Shown: positions 31,385 to 43,095 of the stretch, in pieces
Numbering within the stretch: position 1 is the first letter of the stretch
How the letters are laid out: each line of letters opens with the position of its first letter
NCBI RefSeq assembly: GCF_958298935.1
Contig: NC_084942.1
Location: 5,711,501 to 5,775,500 of the forward strand
From: Phragmites australis
Taxonomy: Eukaryota > Streptophyta > Magnoliopsida > Poales > Poaceae
DNA: 64,000 nucleotides
Direction of reading: 5' to 3'
Program-made: the position numbers and the translations under genes
The notes under the pieces: generated by a model
What the model saw: only the letters and a program-made list of their open reading frames with translations
The model's database searches: none
What the model was told of the DNA's origin: nothing

Positions 31385-32205
31385 CATGATGCCCCCTCCT
31401 CCTATGCAATTTTCTCCTTTTCATCTGGGATGGGTAGCACCACAAAGGCTAGTATTTGATAGAATATCACGTCATGTCCATGACCGATTAGAGCATACAA
31501 ATCGGTCTAGTGATGTTCAACATGCTAGAGTTGTGAATGAAGTATACCAGGTCAAGGGAAATAGTATTTCTACTCAAAATTTATATTCTAATGCTGATAA
31601 GACAAGGACTACTCCTGCTGATATTATTGAAATTGGTTCCATAAAAGTGGTCATCGAGGAGCTTGGCAAAGGACCGATTATCTTTGGTGATAATCCGGTC
31701 AAGTCTAAACATGTGCCTATTGCTATCCAAGTTGATTTAAAGCCCAATGATCATGAAGCAAGTAGTAGAAAACTTATTTCTAAGTACCTACAACTGAGGT
31801 GGTGTCCCTCGAGTTCATCTCACAAAAAGAAAAGAAGATTGCAGTGGTTACGCAAGCAAGAGTTGATAGAGCAATAAGCTGAAAATTTGCGGGATGCTAC
31901 CTTCAATGAGGTTAAACCAATGCAACCTGTGAACCAAATGTGGATACCAAAGCTAGATGCCATAGCAGCTCCTACAACAGCTCTTTCATCGACAACAACG
32001 CCGGCGCCTGTGCAAGATAATATGAAAGATGAGGAATTCTTGACTATGGTGATTTGCCGACATATACTAATAATGCTTCACCAACCGAAGGTATGGATAT
32101 TAATATGGTATTTATGTTTCCTTCAAAATTTTGTGCTATGGATGAAGGTGAAGTGGCTCAATTGGACTTGAGGCCAAAAAAGCTATTTTTGAGAAGCCAA
32201 AGGAT
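31385..32205 (+). pseudogene. Gypsy/Tat linker between gag and protease
   Basis: Degraded frame with MMPPPPMQFSPFHLGW, APQRLVFDRISRHVHDR and VPIAIQVDLKPNDHEASS, then a basic stretch near 31810-31870. It connects host-element gag with the protease at 32206. Stops at 31875 and later break it. Confidence 0.6.
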
Positions 32206-32510
32206 ATGGATTGGCACTTGAAGCTATTATATGTAAAAGGTCATATCAATGGGAAGCTGATTTCAAGAATGCTTGTTGATGGTGGAGTTGCAGTTAATTT
32301 GATGCCATATTCAATTTTCAAGAAGCTTGGTATAGATGATGATAAATTAATGAAGACTAATTTGGTGCTCAGTAGATTTACAGGTGATTCTAATGAGGCC
32401 AAAGGTGTTATCTCTATGGAGCTCACTATTAGAAGCAAGACATTATCCACAGTCTTCTTTGTCGTTGAGGTGCAAAGTAACTAATAGTGTTATTCTTGGA
32501 CGTGATTAGA
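32206..32510 (+). pseudogene. Gypsy/Tat aspartic protease
   Basis: MLVDGGVAVNLMPYSIFKKL is the active-site strand of the retropepsin-like domain, with DGG in place of DSG/DTG, a variant seen in several plant Tat-type elements. The ELTIRSKTLSTVFFVV strand follows, then VILGRD just past a frameshift (about 32485-32505). Confidence 0.8.
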
Positions 32511-32773
32511 TTCGTGCAAATAGTTATATTCCATCTACCTTGCACCAATTTTTAATTCAATGGGGTGGATGATGATGTGGAGATAATACATGCGGATACT
32601 TCGTCCTATGTTGCTTTGGCCGATGCTTCGGCCGATTGGAGATACGGTGATGCCAAGTGCTTATCGGGTCTTCATCTTTCAAATTATGATTTTCTTAGTG
32701 TCTCCAAGGGTGGATTTGTATCCATGGTTGTAAAGCCGACTTGTGATAATTGGCTCAATGATGTAATGTATCA

Positions 32774-33952
32774 ATGAGTAGGGACAAAAAATTAGAATGG
32801 CTACAAAAGCGTATGGAGCAATATCGTTTAAATAAGAACGGTATCTATAAGTCTATTGAGGATTTAGATGAGTTAGATAAATTAGGTCAAGGTTTTTCAT
32901 CAGTCGATCTATTAGAAGAGGTTGATATAGGTGATAATACTATACCAAGGCCGATATTTGTAAATAAAAATATGAAAGCCGATTACAAGGCTAAAGTAAT
33001 CGAGTTGCTTAAAGAATATATCGATTGTTTTGCTTCGGAGTATCATGAGATGTCAGGGCTTGACTGAGAGTTGGTAGAACATCAGTTACCTAATAAAGCG
33101 AGATTTAGGCCTTATAAACAGCCACCAAGGAGGTTTAATCTTAATATGTATGATCGGATTAAAGAAGAGATAGGCCGATTATTGAAAGCTGGATTTGTTA
33201 GGCTATGCAGGTTTGCGGATTTGATTTCCAACATCGTTCCGGTTGAGAAGAAAAGTAGCGGTAAGTTGCGAATTTGCATTGATTTTAGAGATTTGAATAA
33301 AGCTACTCCTAAAGATGAATATCCTATGTCTATAACGATATGTTGATTAATGATGCTTCAGGACATAGAATAATTAGTTTTCTTAATGGTAATGCTGGTT
33401 ATAATCAAATTTTTATGGCCGAGGAAGATATTTCTAAAATAGTTTTTCGTTGTCCTGGTTTTGTTGGTTTATTTGAGTGGGTGGTCATAGCATTTGGCTT
33501 GAAAAAATGCCAGTGCTACTTATCAAAGGGCTATGAATTTAATTTTTCATGATTTTCTTGGTGTCATACTAGAAGTATATATTGATGACATAGTCGTTAA
33601 ATCGGATAGTAATGATTCTCATTTAGCCAATTTACGATTGGCCTTTGAAAGGATGTGTCGGTATAGTCCGAAAATGAATCCACTCAAATGTGTTTTTCGT
33701 GTGTCGGTTGAGAAGTTTTTTGGTTTTATGATACATGAAAAGGGCATAGAAATGGATCCTACAAAAATAGAGGCTATACAAAAGGCTCGGACACCGACAT
33801 GTAAAAGGGATATGCAGAAATTTTTGGGTAAGATAAATTACTTGAGAAGATTTATATCAAACTTGTCCGAAAAAGTTAGTGCCTTTACGTCTATACTTCG
33901 GTTGAAGAATGAGACCAAATTTACTTGGGGGAAAATAGCAACTTGCATTTGA
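32774..33952 (+). pseudogene. Gypsy/Tat reverse transcriptase, broken
   Basis: Pieces in order: the pre-RT segment (to the stop at 33065), VEHQLPNKARFRPYKQPPRR, KLRICIDFRDLNKATPKDEY, a frame change near 33345, GHRIISFLNGNAGYNQI, then a change near 33510. The catalytic YIDD box is at 33578-33589, and the thumb and connection follow (GFMIHEKGIEMDPTKIEAI, KFLGKINYLRRFI). At least three lesions disrupt it. It follows the protease and precedes RNase H, the Gypsy order. Confidence 0.9.
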
Positions 33953-33959
33953 TAAAATC

Positions 33960-34290
33960 AAGAAATATTTGTCTACTCATTCGGTGCTTCGGGTGCCTAA
34001 AGCCGGATTGCCTTTTCGGCTATATGTTGCTACGGGAGAGTGTGTGATTGGCGTTGTTTTGATACAAGAAATTAATGGCAAGGAGCATGCAATTGCCTAC
34101 TTGAGCCGACATCTTTTAAAAGCGGAGACAAGATATGTCTTTATTGAAAGATTATGCTTATCGTTGTATTATGCTTGCACAAAGTTAAGGCATTATTTTC
34201 TATTCAGTACTTGTGTAGTAGTATGCCAAGCCAATGTGGTTAAATATATGTTGCAAAGACCAATTTTAAGTGGTAGAATTGGTAAATGAG
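33960..34290 (+). pseudogene. Gypsy RNase H (first)
   Basis: LPFRLYVATGECVIGVVLIQ, HAIAYLSRHLLKAETRYVFIE and LRHYFLFSTCVVV match the RNase H domain that follows RT in Gypsy elements. A frameshift near 33955 separates it from RT. Confidence 0.8.
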
Positions 34291-34434
34291 CTTATGCACT
34301 TATAGAATAAAATTTAGCTTATGATTTTTTGAAATATATGAAAGTCCAAGTTGTAGCTAATTTTATTGTTGACCATCGGATTGATGATAAACATGATTTA
34401 GAAGTCAGCTACATATCTATTAAACTATAGAAGC

Positions 34435-34795
34435 TTTATTTTGATGGTTCGGCTTGTGGAGTTGGACAAGGTGTTGGTCTTGTTTTTGTTTCGCTTAGAG
34501 GTGATGTTTTTCAAACATCTTGTCATCTAGATTATTTTTGTACCAATAATCAAGTCAAATATGAAGCTCTCTTGTTAGGATTAGAAATTTTAAATTTCAT
34601 GGGTGTAAAGAATATAGAAGTTATTGGTGATTCATTGCTAGTTGTGCAGCAAGTTTCTGGTAATTATCAATGTTTTGACGGATCATTAAATAGCTATCTT
34701 GATAAGTGTCTAGACATTATTGTTGTTTTGGATGATTTTGCTATCAATCATGTGTCTAAAGATGATAATTCTAGAGCTAATGATTTAGCATAATA
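34435..34795 (+). pseudogene. Second RNase H (aRNase H, RVT_3 type) of the Tat lineage
   Basis: YFDGSACGVGQGVGLVFVS, YEALLLGLEILNFMGVKNIE, VIGDSLLVVQQVSG and a final SRANDLA form a complete RNase H fold with D, E and D residues, related to the archaeal-like RNase H. Tat elements gained this extra domain, and its presence next to the first RNase H assigns the lineage. Confidence 0.85.
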
Positions 34796-34832
34796 ATCAT
34801 ATGGTTATCAAGTTAATAGTGGCAAATTATTT

Positions 34833-36170
34833 GTGATTGGAAGATCGATGCTTGAAAGTGTTGATCATTGTATAGCCGAGCATGAGTTTTTTAGTTCGGT
34901 TATGTCTTCTCTGGCGGGAGAAAATGTTGAAGTGACTGAATTTAAGGATTGGAGAAGGCCTTCAATTGATTACTTGAAGGATCCAAGCAAAAGTGTTGAT
35001 AGAAAGATTCAGCGACAAGCCTTCAAATATATATTATTATATGACGAATTATATCGTCGAACTATGGATGGTTTGCTTCTCAAGTGCTTGGATTCGAATC
35101 AAGCAAGAATTGCTATGGGAGAAGTACATAAAGGCATATGTGGTATACATCAATCAACACAGAAGATGAAATGGTTATTGAAAAGAGCTGGTTTCTATTG
35201 GCCTACTATGCTTAATGATTGCTTCAGGTATTATAATGGGTGTGAAGCATGTCAAAAGTTTGGTGATATTCAGTTAGTTCCTGCTGCTATGATGCAGCCT
35301 ATTATCAAACCGTGGCCATTCCCAGGATGACGCTTGGATTTTGTTGGTTAAATACATCCTCTATCATCTAAAAGTCATCGTTTTATTTTGGTTGCTACTG
35401 ATTATTTCACCAAATGGGCTGAAGTTGTTTCTTTTGAGAACACGACACATAAGGAGGTGATTGACTTTATATTGGAGCATATTGTTCATAGATTCGGCAT
35501 TTCACAAACTTTAACTACGGATCAGGTATGTGAATTTGCCGAGCCGTTAAAATTAAGCTTCTCAATTTATCTCCGTATTATGCTTAGGCCAATGGTCATG
35601 TCGAGTTTAGTAATAAAATTTTGATTAAGCTTCTCAAGAAAAAGATAGAGGAGCATCCTAGAAGATGACATGAGGTTCTATCGGAGGCTTTATGGGCACA
35701 TCATATATCTAGATACGGTGCAACTAAAGTAATATCGTACAAACTTGTTTATGGACAAGAAGTTGTTTTACCTGTTGAAGTGAATCTTAATGCTTCGAGA
35801 GATTGGCCGAGCAGAATAACTTGTCGGGTATGGATTATTATGATCTAATGATTGATAGGATAGATGAAGTGACGGATGAACAACTGAAGGCTTTGAGGGA
35901 GATTGAGAAGAATAAACTAAGGGTGGCTAAGTCTTACAATACGAAGGTAAAAGTAAAGTCATTTTAGATTAGAGATCTTGTGTGTATGATTATTTTGCTT
36001 GTAGAGTCAAAAGATAACAAGTTTGGCAAATGGTCTCCAAGTTTGGAATGTCCATACAAAATTGTAAGTATCATTCCTGAAAATTCTTATTTGTTAGAAA
36101 CCTTGTAAGGGGAGAGATTGCCTAGGGCTATTAATGGGTGATACTTGAAGAAATACTATCCTAGTATGTG
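34833..36170 (+). pseudogene. Gypsy/Tat integrase, broken
   Basis: The N-terminal zinc-binding domain reads HKGICGIHQSTQKMKWLL, then C-x2-C in NGCEACQKF. The catalytic core (VATDYFTKWAEVVSFENTT; the next Asp is in TTDQ) runs from 35340, with a stop at 35329 and a shift near 35570. The C-terminal region (LVYGQEVVLPVEVNLNA; SPSLECPYKIV) is readable to about 36160 across further stops. Confidence 0.8.
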
Positions 36171-36306
36171 GCAAGATGCTTAAAAGAAATATGGCCAATG
36201 TATTGATTACCATCGTCCTAAGGAATATTCATGGCTGATGTCTTGATCATCGTCCTAAGTAAGGTAGAAAGTGAGAAGATATGTTTTTTAGTAAGCAAGC
36301 TTTACC

Positions 36307-36322
36307 AAAAAAATAGGGGACA
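36307..36322 (+). promoter_or_regulatory. Polypurine tract of the Gypsy/Tat element
   Basis: AAAAAAATAGGGGACA lies directly before the 3' LTR start TGTGTTGATAGC. Confidence 0.85.
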
Positions 36323-37150
36323 TGTGTTGATAGCAAAAAAATGGCTCGGCTAATATTTTTGTGAACGCTGGATGGTCTGGTGCTTAGGCCACGTCATCGC
36401 CGAAGCATCTGGTGAGTAGAATGGGTCAGAGCAAGTGAGTTGCAAAAGGTTTCAACCCAGTTCAACTCGCTGGATGTTCCGGTCTTCAGAATTTTGTTTT
36501 CACCGGAATATCCGGTGTTCAGTCAGAGTTCGGAAAGTTTTAACATATCGGAACATCCGATTAAATATTTTTTCCAAACCGAGAGGTCGATGTTTCAGAA
36601 AACCAGACCTTCCGACAGGACCATAACATCCGATGTTTGGGTCTGAACATCCGATGTTTGGGTCTGAACATCCGATTAAATATTTTTGTCCAAACCGAGA
36701 GGTCGATATTTGAAAAAAATGGACCTTCTGATTTGTATCGGAACATCCGATATTCCCGATTGGAACATCAGATCTGACTCGGATTTGGATTTTTGGGAAG
36801 AGATCGAGTTGGATTTGAATGTAGGTTTTGGGAGATTCTGACTCAAAATGGGGCAAGACCAACCCTCCCTATAAATATAAAGGGTCATGGCTGATTGAAA
36901 AAATCCAACATCCAATCTAACAAACACACTTTACTTTTATCTTTTTGTTTTATCCCTTTTGCCATAAATCACTTTTCCAACCTTAATTGCTTCCCGTTCT
37001 TGATCTCGACAACCAAGAACAAGCCGCGGGATACATAGATCGGAACTTCTAATCGGTCGATTGGAACATCTGGTCCCGCCTGGAATTTTTGGTCTAGGAA
37101 TTTTCACATGAGGTGCTCGGTGTTTGGAGTGGCACTTTTTCACATCAACA
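36323..37150 (+). repeat. 3' LTR of the Gypsy/Tat element
   Basis: Homologous to 16756-17587, about 828 bp, ending near CATCAACA. Between 36540 and 36780 it holds repeated 'gaacatccgat' motifs, with one 21-bp unit tandemly doubled around 36625-36670. Confidence 0.85.
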
Positions 37151-37210
37151 TACTGGTCATGCCCTCACCGATCCGTGCCTCCAGTTTGTCGCTCTCCAGA
37201 GAGCCGTGCC

Positions 37211-37254
<44 letters not shown>

Positions 37255-38334
37255 GCGGTCACATAATTCTTGTCAATGAGGTGAAACAGTAGCCTAGGTG
37301 TGCAAACTCACCTAAACTGGCTAGAATAGGAATCAGGGAAAGAAGGAGAGTCTAAAGAAGGATCCATTAAGTAACTTCCATCCAACAAAGAAGGATCCAT
37401 TAAGTAACTGCCATCTAACACAAGGAGCATTTTGTATCTAAATCCATGAAGCAGTAGTTTGTAATAGGAAAGGTTCCTCTCCACCCTCCTATATAATCAG
37501 GGGGTGGGGAGCTCTCGTACTCGTACCAATGCGAATCAATAAAGTGGAGAAGGATTTTGGGACTACATATGTGTCACTTGTTCTAGTTCTTGATTTATTG
37601 GTACAATTTTACAACACATTATCAGCACGAGTCTCTCGATCTAAAGATACATAGTGTTATGATTTCAATTTGGTTTTTTTGCTAATTGTTCTTCTATGTT
37701 CTTCTAGCCTTAGCTCTAGTTGATGGTGACCGGCTGAGCCGACAGGCCTTCATGGGTCAGCTCATCAGCCTGCCCTAGCAAGTGACCAAACCGACTAGCA
37801 CGCTTGACCGTTGCCCCTGTGGGCTAGCGCACCGGGCCGACCGACAAGGCCACATGCTGCCTCGCCTCTGTGGGTGCACGTATGAGCCTTCGACCTCTAG
37901 CCAGAACCCTAAGTCATCAGCTACCTCCTTGGGAGAGCACCAACGCCATTGCCATTGGCCAAGTTATGCCTCCGTGAACTCGTTGCAATGATGTGTGATT
38001 GGCCTGATCTGAGCCACGCCTCCACAGACTCGATTGGGACACCATCGTCACGAGTCTGACACGGTCATGCCTCCACGGACCAAGCCATGATCTCGACGAT
38101 GAGCACTGCTAGTCCTCTTCTTGGAGCCTCACCTCTACGAGCTCAGATTGGACTGTTGTGATAGCGCCAATCTGCCACCACCATGCCTCCATGGGCAAAG
38201 CAACAAATCGAATAACCATGTGCCCCATTGACGCTAGCTAGACTCCATGCCTCCACTCCATGGGAGTAATCGTTGATGTCGTCAGGACTATGACATCGAC
38301 TGTCATGCCTCCATGGCAGGTCAATGTCATCAGG
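37151..38334 (+). mobile_element. Copia LTR and leader region (5' part of another Copia element)
   Basis: A probable LTR ends at about 37615 (ATTTTACAACA). It is followed at once by CATTATCAGCACGAG, a primer-binding sequence of the type seen in some plant Copia elements. The LTR has TATATAATC near 37490 and AATAAA near 37539. The leader (37640-38334) is C-rich, with 'atgcctcca(c/t)gg' words recurring about eight times and no intact frame. The CACTA element at 38335 splits it; similar leader words resume at 42539-42700. Confidence 0.55.
37213..37250. repeat. (CT)n microsatellite
   Basis: Nineteen uninterrupted CT units inside the Copia LTR. Confidence 0.95.
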
Positions 38335-39056
38335 CACTACTACAGAAATGATTTAGTGGGTTGCCCCAATACAGATCGTTCTATGGAGCGTTCTGTGCAA
38401 AGATTACCATAAACGACTCAAAAATAGAACCATATGATAGAATGATGAGGAGTAGTCCCAACTTGGTGGGGTTCTTTATTATAAAAGGTTCCCAATGGAA
38501 ACCGTCTGTACTAAAACCAATAGTACAAACAGTTCCAAACTAGAGCCATCTATACTACTAATAATAGTACAAATGGCTTCAGTTTGGAACCTTTTGTAGT
38601 ATTGGCTATATAATCCCCTACCTCCTGCTCGATCTTGTCTGAAACAGAATGGAGGAACTCCTCTCTATACTGTGCACAACGTTTTTAGGAAGAGGCAGAT
38701 AATTTTGACCAAAATACTGCTAGATTTTGGTGGAAACTTGAAGATTCATTGGCATTTGTTACTCTAAGGTGAGCATTATATTCTAATTTAGTTTAGATGA
38801 TCTAGATTTGGTTTAGAGAACTAGCTAGATCTATACCTAGATTTTTTTCATGATGATATAGAATTGTTCTAGGTATTAGATGATCTAGATTTGTATTTGA
38901 ATTTGGTCTTCGGAGATCAACTATGTCTAGATCTAGATGTAGATGTAGATTTTTTTCATGGTCATGTAGAATTAATTGTTCTAGGGGTAAATGATGCTCA
39001 AAATATAGATCTAGGTTTAATTATATATTATTATAAATGGCTAGCTTTAATATAGT

Positions 39057-39215
39057 GTTCTAGATAAATTTATGATTTTTATTACTTGAATTTTGGTATA
39101 TAAACACATAAAATTATTGATAAATATATGTATTGTTAATTTATTGATAATTTTATATTTATATACCAAAATTCAAGTAATAAAAAAATAAATTTATCTA
39201 GAACAATTAGATACT
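39057..39215. repeat. AT-rich inverted repeat in the CACTA element
   Basis: GTTCTAGATAAATTTATGA with a following TTATTACTTGAATTTTGGTATATA arm is complementary to sequence at about 39168-39215. Together they form a ~50-bp stem around a ~60-bp loop. The copy at 9181-9300 has only one arm. Confidence 0.75.
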
Positions 39216-40608
39216 AGATACTATTTAACAATACATTTTTAATTAATGTTAGCCCTTATTTATAGGTATACATGTATATAATGTGTAACGATAATCATTA
39301 ATTATTTTTTAATTAATTTATCATTTCTATGGTTAACGTATACATGTATATAATGTAATGATAATTGTTCATTATTTTTGAAATAATTCTCATTTCTATG
39401 GTTAATGCATGCATGCATGACACCTCCATATTTTTGGACAAAAAGCTAGCTAGGTAACTCTATTTTATTAGGTTAATTTAACATTAATTTACTCCATATA
39501 TTTTTAGATGGATCATGGCTAATTGTTAAGTTATATGATGTAATTTGATTGTTATGTACCTATATATTCTAATGCAATACAAATATATGAATTAGTTATG
39601 AATTTACATAAAAAATTCATTTTATTTGGAGTTTGTATGAATTAGTTATGAATTTTGCAAGTTTTAGTTCAGTTTAATAAATAGGTTTGATGTTCGATTT
39701 AATTTTTTGGTTAAAGTAACATGAATGAGACCTACATCATCTTATAGTACAGATTAAATAATAAATTTACTTAAAAATTTCATCTCATTTGAAATTTGTA
39801 TGAATTAATTATGATTTTTACAAATTAAAATCAATTATCTAGAAAATTAATAGCACAAACAATCCATAACATTGAACCGTCTACACTATTACTAGTACAT
39901 ATGGTTCTACATTATGAATCATCTGTACAATTAAATGTACAGACGGGTATTTATCGTCGACCGTCCGTACTATTGATTTCCAAACAATTAATTAAAATTT
40001 GCAAAATTCATAACCAATTCATACAAACTCCAAATGAGATGAAATTTTTATGTAAATTTATGATTTAATTTGTACTATCACAAGGTGTTAAAATTGACAA
40101 GTACAAATGATAGTACAAATCAATTTGATGAGTTCCCTCTTTGAGACAGCAACACTACCCTCAAGCAAGAACAACTTCTGACAACATAAATATGTTTAAC
40201 GTTGAAGTTAAATTTTGATAGTACACATTAAACCATAAATTGACAAAAAAAATCATCTCATTTGGAGTTTCTATGAATTATTTATGAATTTTGTAAATTT
40301 TCATCAATTATTTGGAAAATCAATAGTACAAATTTGCTTATGATCTATGTGTGACTTTGTATGATTTGTTTGATCTGCTATGTATGTATTAGACTATATC
40401 TGTTTGATCTATTTGTGTATGATCTGTTGCTCATACACACAGGTTGTGTAAATTCAGTAATGTACAAATTCAATACTATATAAATGATTAGTATAGACGG
40501 TTCTATAACTAGAACCGTCTATACAAATGCACATACAGACGGCTCCAGACTAGGGTCAATATAGCAAACATACTCTTGGGGAGTTTGCAGCGACCATATT
40601 TAGAGCAT

Positions 40609-42410
40609 GTATATGATTTTGGTGATTAATGACAATATAATCAATGGGACTAACATTTTTGTCAAGTATATGCTTTAGTATGTCTTATGGATGCAATACA
40701 TGAAGAAGCCACCGAAATCGGGACAAAGATTGGTTGAATTGGAGAAGTTTCAAGAAAAATGACTACGCCAGATGGTTCGGCGATAGAGGTGTTGTACACG
40801 TCGAAGTGTTTCAGCTCATGGCACTTGTACACGCCAGAAGGTCTGACGTATGAAGAAGTTGCACGTCGGAGTATGTCTTGAGGAAGGATTTGAAGATGCT
40901 ACACGCTGGGTGGTTCAGCACTATGAAATTCTACATACTAGAGTATTTCTTGCAGAGAAGAATTAAACGACAGTTTGGCGTGGTTGTGTACGCTAGATAG
41001 TCCGGCGTTGAAGATTGGCTATGCCAGAGCATTTTGTGCAGAGAAGAAGTGGCTCGGTTGGCTCAAGTGTACACGTCGTAGGTCCGCCGATGGAGCTGGT
41101 GAACACGTCGGAACATCCGGTGTTCACAGTGGGTTTGAGTGAAGATCCAACGGCTAGTTTTTTTAAGGATGTACACGCTTGATGGTCCGGTGGGTACAAT
41201 ACTGTTTACACCGAATCATCCGACGTATACAGTACAGTTAAGCCATTGGGGCAACAGCTAGTCCGTGGGGTTAAGGATAAATACCCCTCCACTCGATAAT
41301 TTGAAGGTGTGACTGTCCAGGAGAAGCTCATAAACACTTAACCTCGGGCTTGCAAATAACAAGACATTAGAATTTTCCAATAAAGAGAGACAATTCGATG
41401 CATTAGCAAAGAGTATCATTTTATTATCTTTAAATGTTAATGTATTTAATCGTGTTTATTCTCTCACCAATGCACATGATCATTTAAAGGTGTGGCTATC
41501 CAGGGTTAGCTCATAGATACTTGTGAAGATATCCAAGCACCAAAGTGCTTAGAGTGATCATCCAAGCTAATTAAGCACAAGATTAGAGAGTGATTAATGC
41601 TAATAGGCTTAAAGAGAGTTATTGCTAGGTGTTGCTACCGAGAGAGTGGATCAAGTAGTGATCCTAGAGCGTATCAAGTGGTACGCCAGCACCTTGGAGT
41701 CTTGGTGACTCGATGGCACCGTGAGTATTGGTGGCTCATGCTTGTTGAGCCTCCGACTTGGTGTAGAGCGGCGGCAAGAAGCTTGTACAGGGACATGGAG
41801 ACTCTAGCATATCCAAAGGAGTCAATAGGGATTTTTTTTTTATCAACAATGAAGAGTGGAGTTTCTTTTTTTTCACAAAATATACTACAAATTCCTGGTA
41901 ATAAAAAAAAGTTGGAATTACATAATAGAAGGGGTGTGGTTTAACCCCCAAAAAGGAATTAATTATATTAAATTCATTGTCTTGGTGGCTCAAGCTACGA
42001 AATAAAAACGGTGGCAAGTGATCGGAAGAAAGGTTTGATGTGAGCCTTTCCTTTATGGCTTACTGGCTCAAGAGCCGTGATCAGAAGAGTCTTGACGACT
42101 GGGAGTATATCCTTTTGGTGAAGTGCCAACATGGGCTAAGGAGTGACATTCATATCATCGATACCACGGGATAAAAATTCTTTACGTCGAGTTTATTCTC
42201 TCTATCTTATTTACGTTTTCGTACTTATATATTTGCAATTTACCTTCTTATAGTAGGTTACAAACATTTTGAACGATAGAGTAAATATACTAGATAAACC
42301 TAGAATATATTTAGATAGAAATTAATATAAATTTATCTTGTGAAGTTTTTGAAATCGAATACTTTTAAGTGTATTAATCCACACTTCTTAAAACGTCACC
42401 GATCCTTACA
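40609..42410 (+). mobile_element. Probable Copia solo LTR within the CACTA element
   Basis: Starts near TGTATATGATTTTGGTGATT (a 'ggtgattaatgacaa' opening typical of SIRE-like LTRs) and ends GATCCTTACA at 42410. This mirrors the reverse complement of the GATCCTACA end at 6390. It has repeated 'acgccaga(t/g)ggttcggcg' words at 40760-41220 and no coding frame. CACTA subterminal repeats lie on both sides. Exact target duplication not found (AGCAT/GTCAT partly similar), so the ends are approximate. Confidence 0.6.
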
Positions 42411-42538
42411 GTCATCTATACAAATTAAAACGGCTCTAATATAAATATGATTTATAAATATCCTTCGGTACATATAGTTTGAAAAGGTGTTTCTTAGGTT
42501 TCTGAACCGTGTGTATAAAAGTCTTTGTGGTAGTGAGG

Positions 42539-42949
42539 TTGCGTGATGATGAGGCTGACCGCCACACCTCCGCGGGCGGGTTGATGCCATCAAGTTAGGA
42601 CTCGTTCTGCATGTCGTAGCCGATGAGCCACCACCGCACAACCTACGCACCGATGGTCTCTTAGGGCCCGGTAGGTGAATCATTGAAAGGCATATTTGAA
42701 TAATACGGAAGTAGGAAAGAAGGACGCTTTCCTCGAGTTAATATTGGTGGATAAGGCAGGAAAGAGAAAAAAAAATACTACTTTTTTTGGTTAGCTGGAA
42801 GAGACTGACGTTGAGGAGAAGGCTTGGGGACTCGGCCTTGCTCATGCCTTCGTGGATTGGCCGAGCTGCACGCTGACAACATCGCCAACACGAGCTAGCT
42901 AGGACTCACACCAAGAGGGCAACAATGTCGCTAAGACGCAGCAGCCAAG
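42539..42949 (+). other. Copia leader-like remainder and unassigned sequence
   Basis: 42539-42680 continues the C-rich leader interrupted by the CACTA element ('cacctccgcggg', 'gagccaccacc'). 42680-42949 has no recognised gene or repeat. Confidence 0.4.
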
Positions 42950-43095
42950 CTCCGTCGCCCATAGCAGTAGTCATCGGCGCTGCAACATCAAACAACAGAA
43001 GGTCATGTGGCACCCATGCTGAAGTCGGCCTCGAAGAAATAAAGGCCCCATCCGCAGTCTCTGGGTCATCGTCTGCAAATAGGCCCGGGGGCTGC

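Larger units (their letters stand above)
16756..37150 (+). mobile_element. Old Gypsy/Tat-lineage retrotransposon, interrupted by a younger Gypsy element
   Basis: LTR, primer-binding site, gag, protease, RT, RNase H, a second RNase H, integrase, polypurine tract and LTR appear in order on the plus strand. The nested element (19898-29203) splits it after gag. The two RNase H domains are the hallmark of the Tat lineage. Every domain carries stops or frameshifts and the LTRs are clearly diverged, so it is dead and old. I could not find an exact target duplication (5' flank AGCAT, 3' flank TACTG), so an end may be altered. Without the nested insertion it would be about 11 kb. Confidence 0.9.
38335..42535. 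mobile_element. Non-autonomous CACTA element with 3-bp target-site duplication
   Basis: Termini are CACTACTACAGAAA at 38335 and, on the other strand, CACTACCACAAAG ending at 42535, flanked by AGG (38332-38334 and 42536-42538). Subterminal ATAGTACAAA/ACCGTCT-type repeats fill about 38400-38620, 39830-40560 and 42410-42500. The sequence to 39507 parallels the leader of the CACTA element at 9721. At 39508 a start codon remnant (ATGGATCATGGCT) matches the first codons of that transposase, but the rest of the gene is deleted. An LTR is inserted at about 40609-42410. Confidence 0.9.

Noticed and set aside
32270..32285. DGG in the Gypsy protease as an inactivating mutation
   Set aside because: DGG in place of DSG/DTG is found in other plant Tat-type elements, so it is better read as a lineage variant than as a lesion.
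16756..37150. Exact target-site duplication for the old Gypsy/Tat element
   Set aside because: The flanks AGCAT and TACTG do not match; shifting the ends by a few bases did not give a 5-bp identity, so none is claimed.
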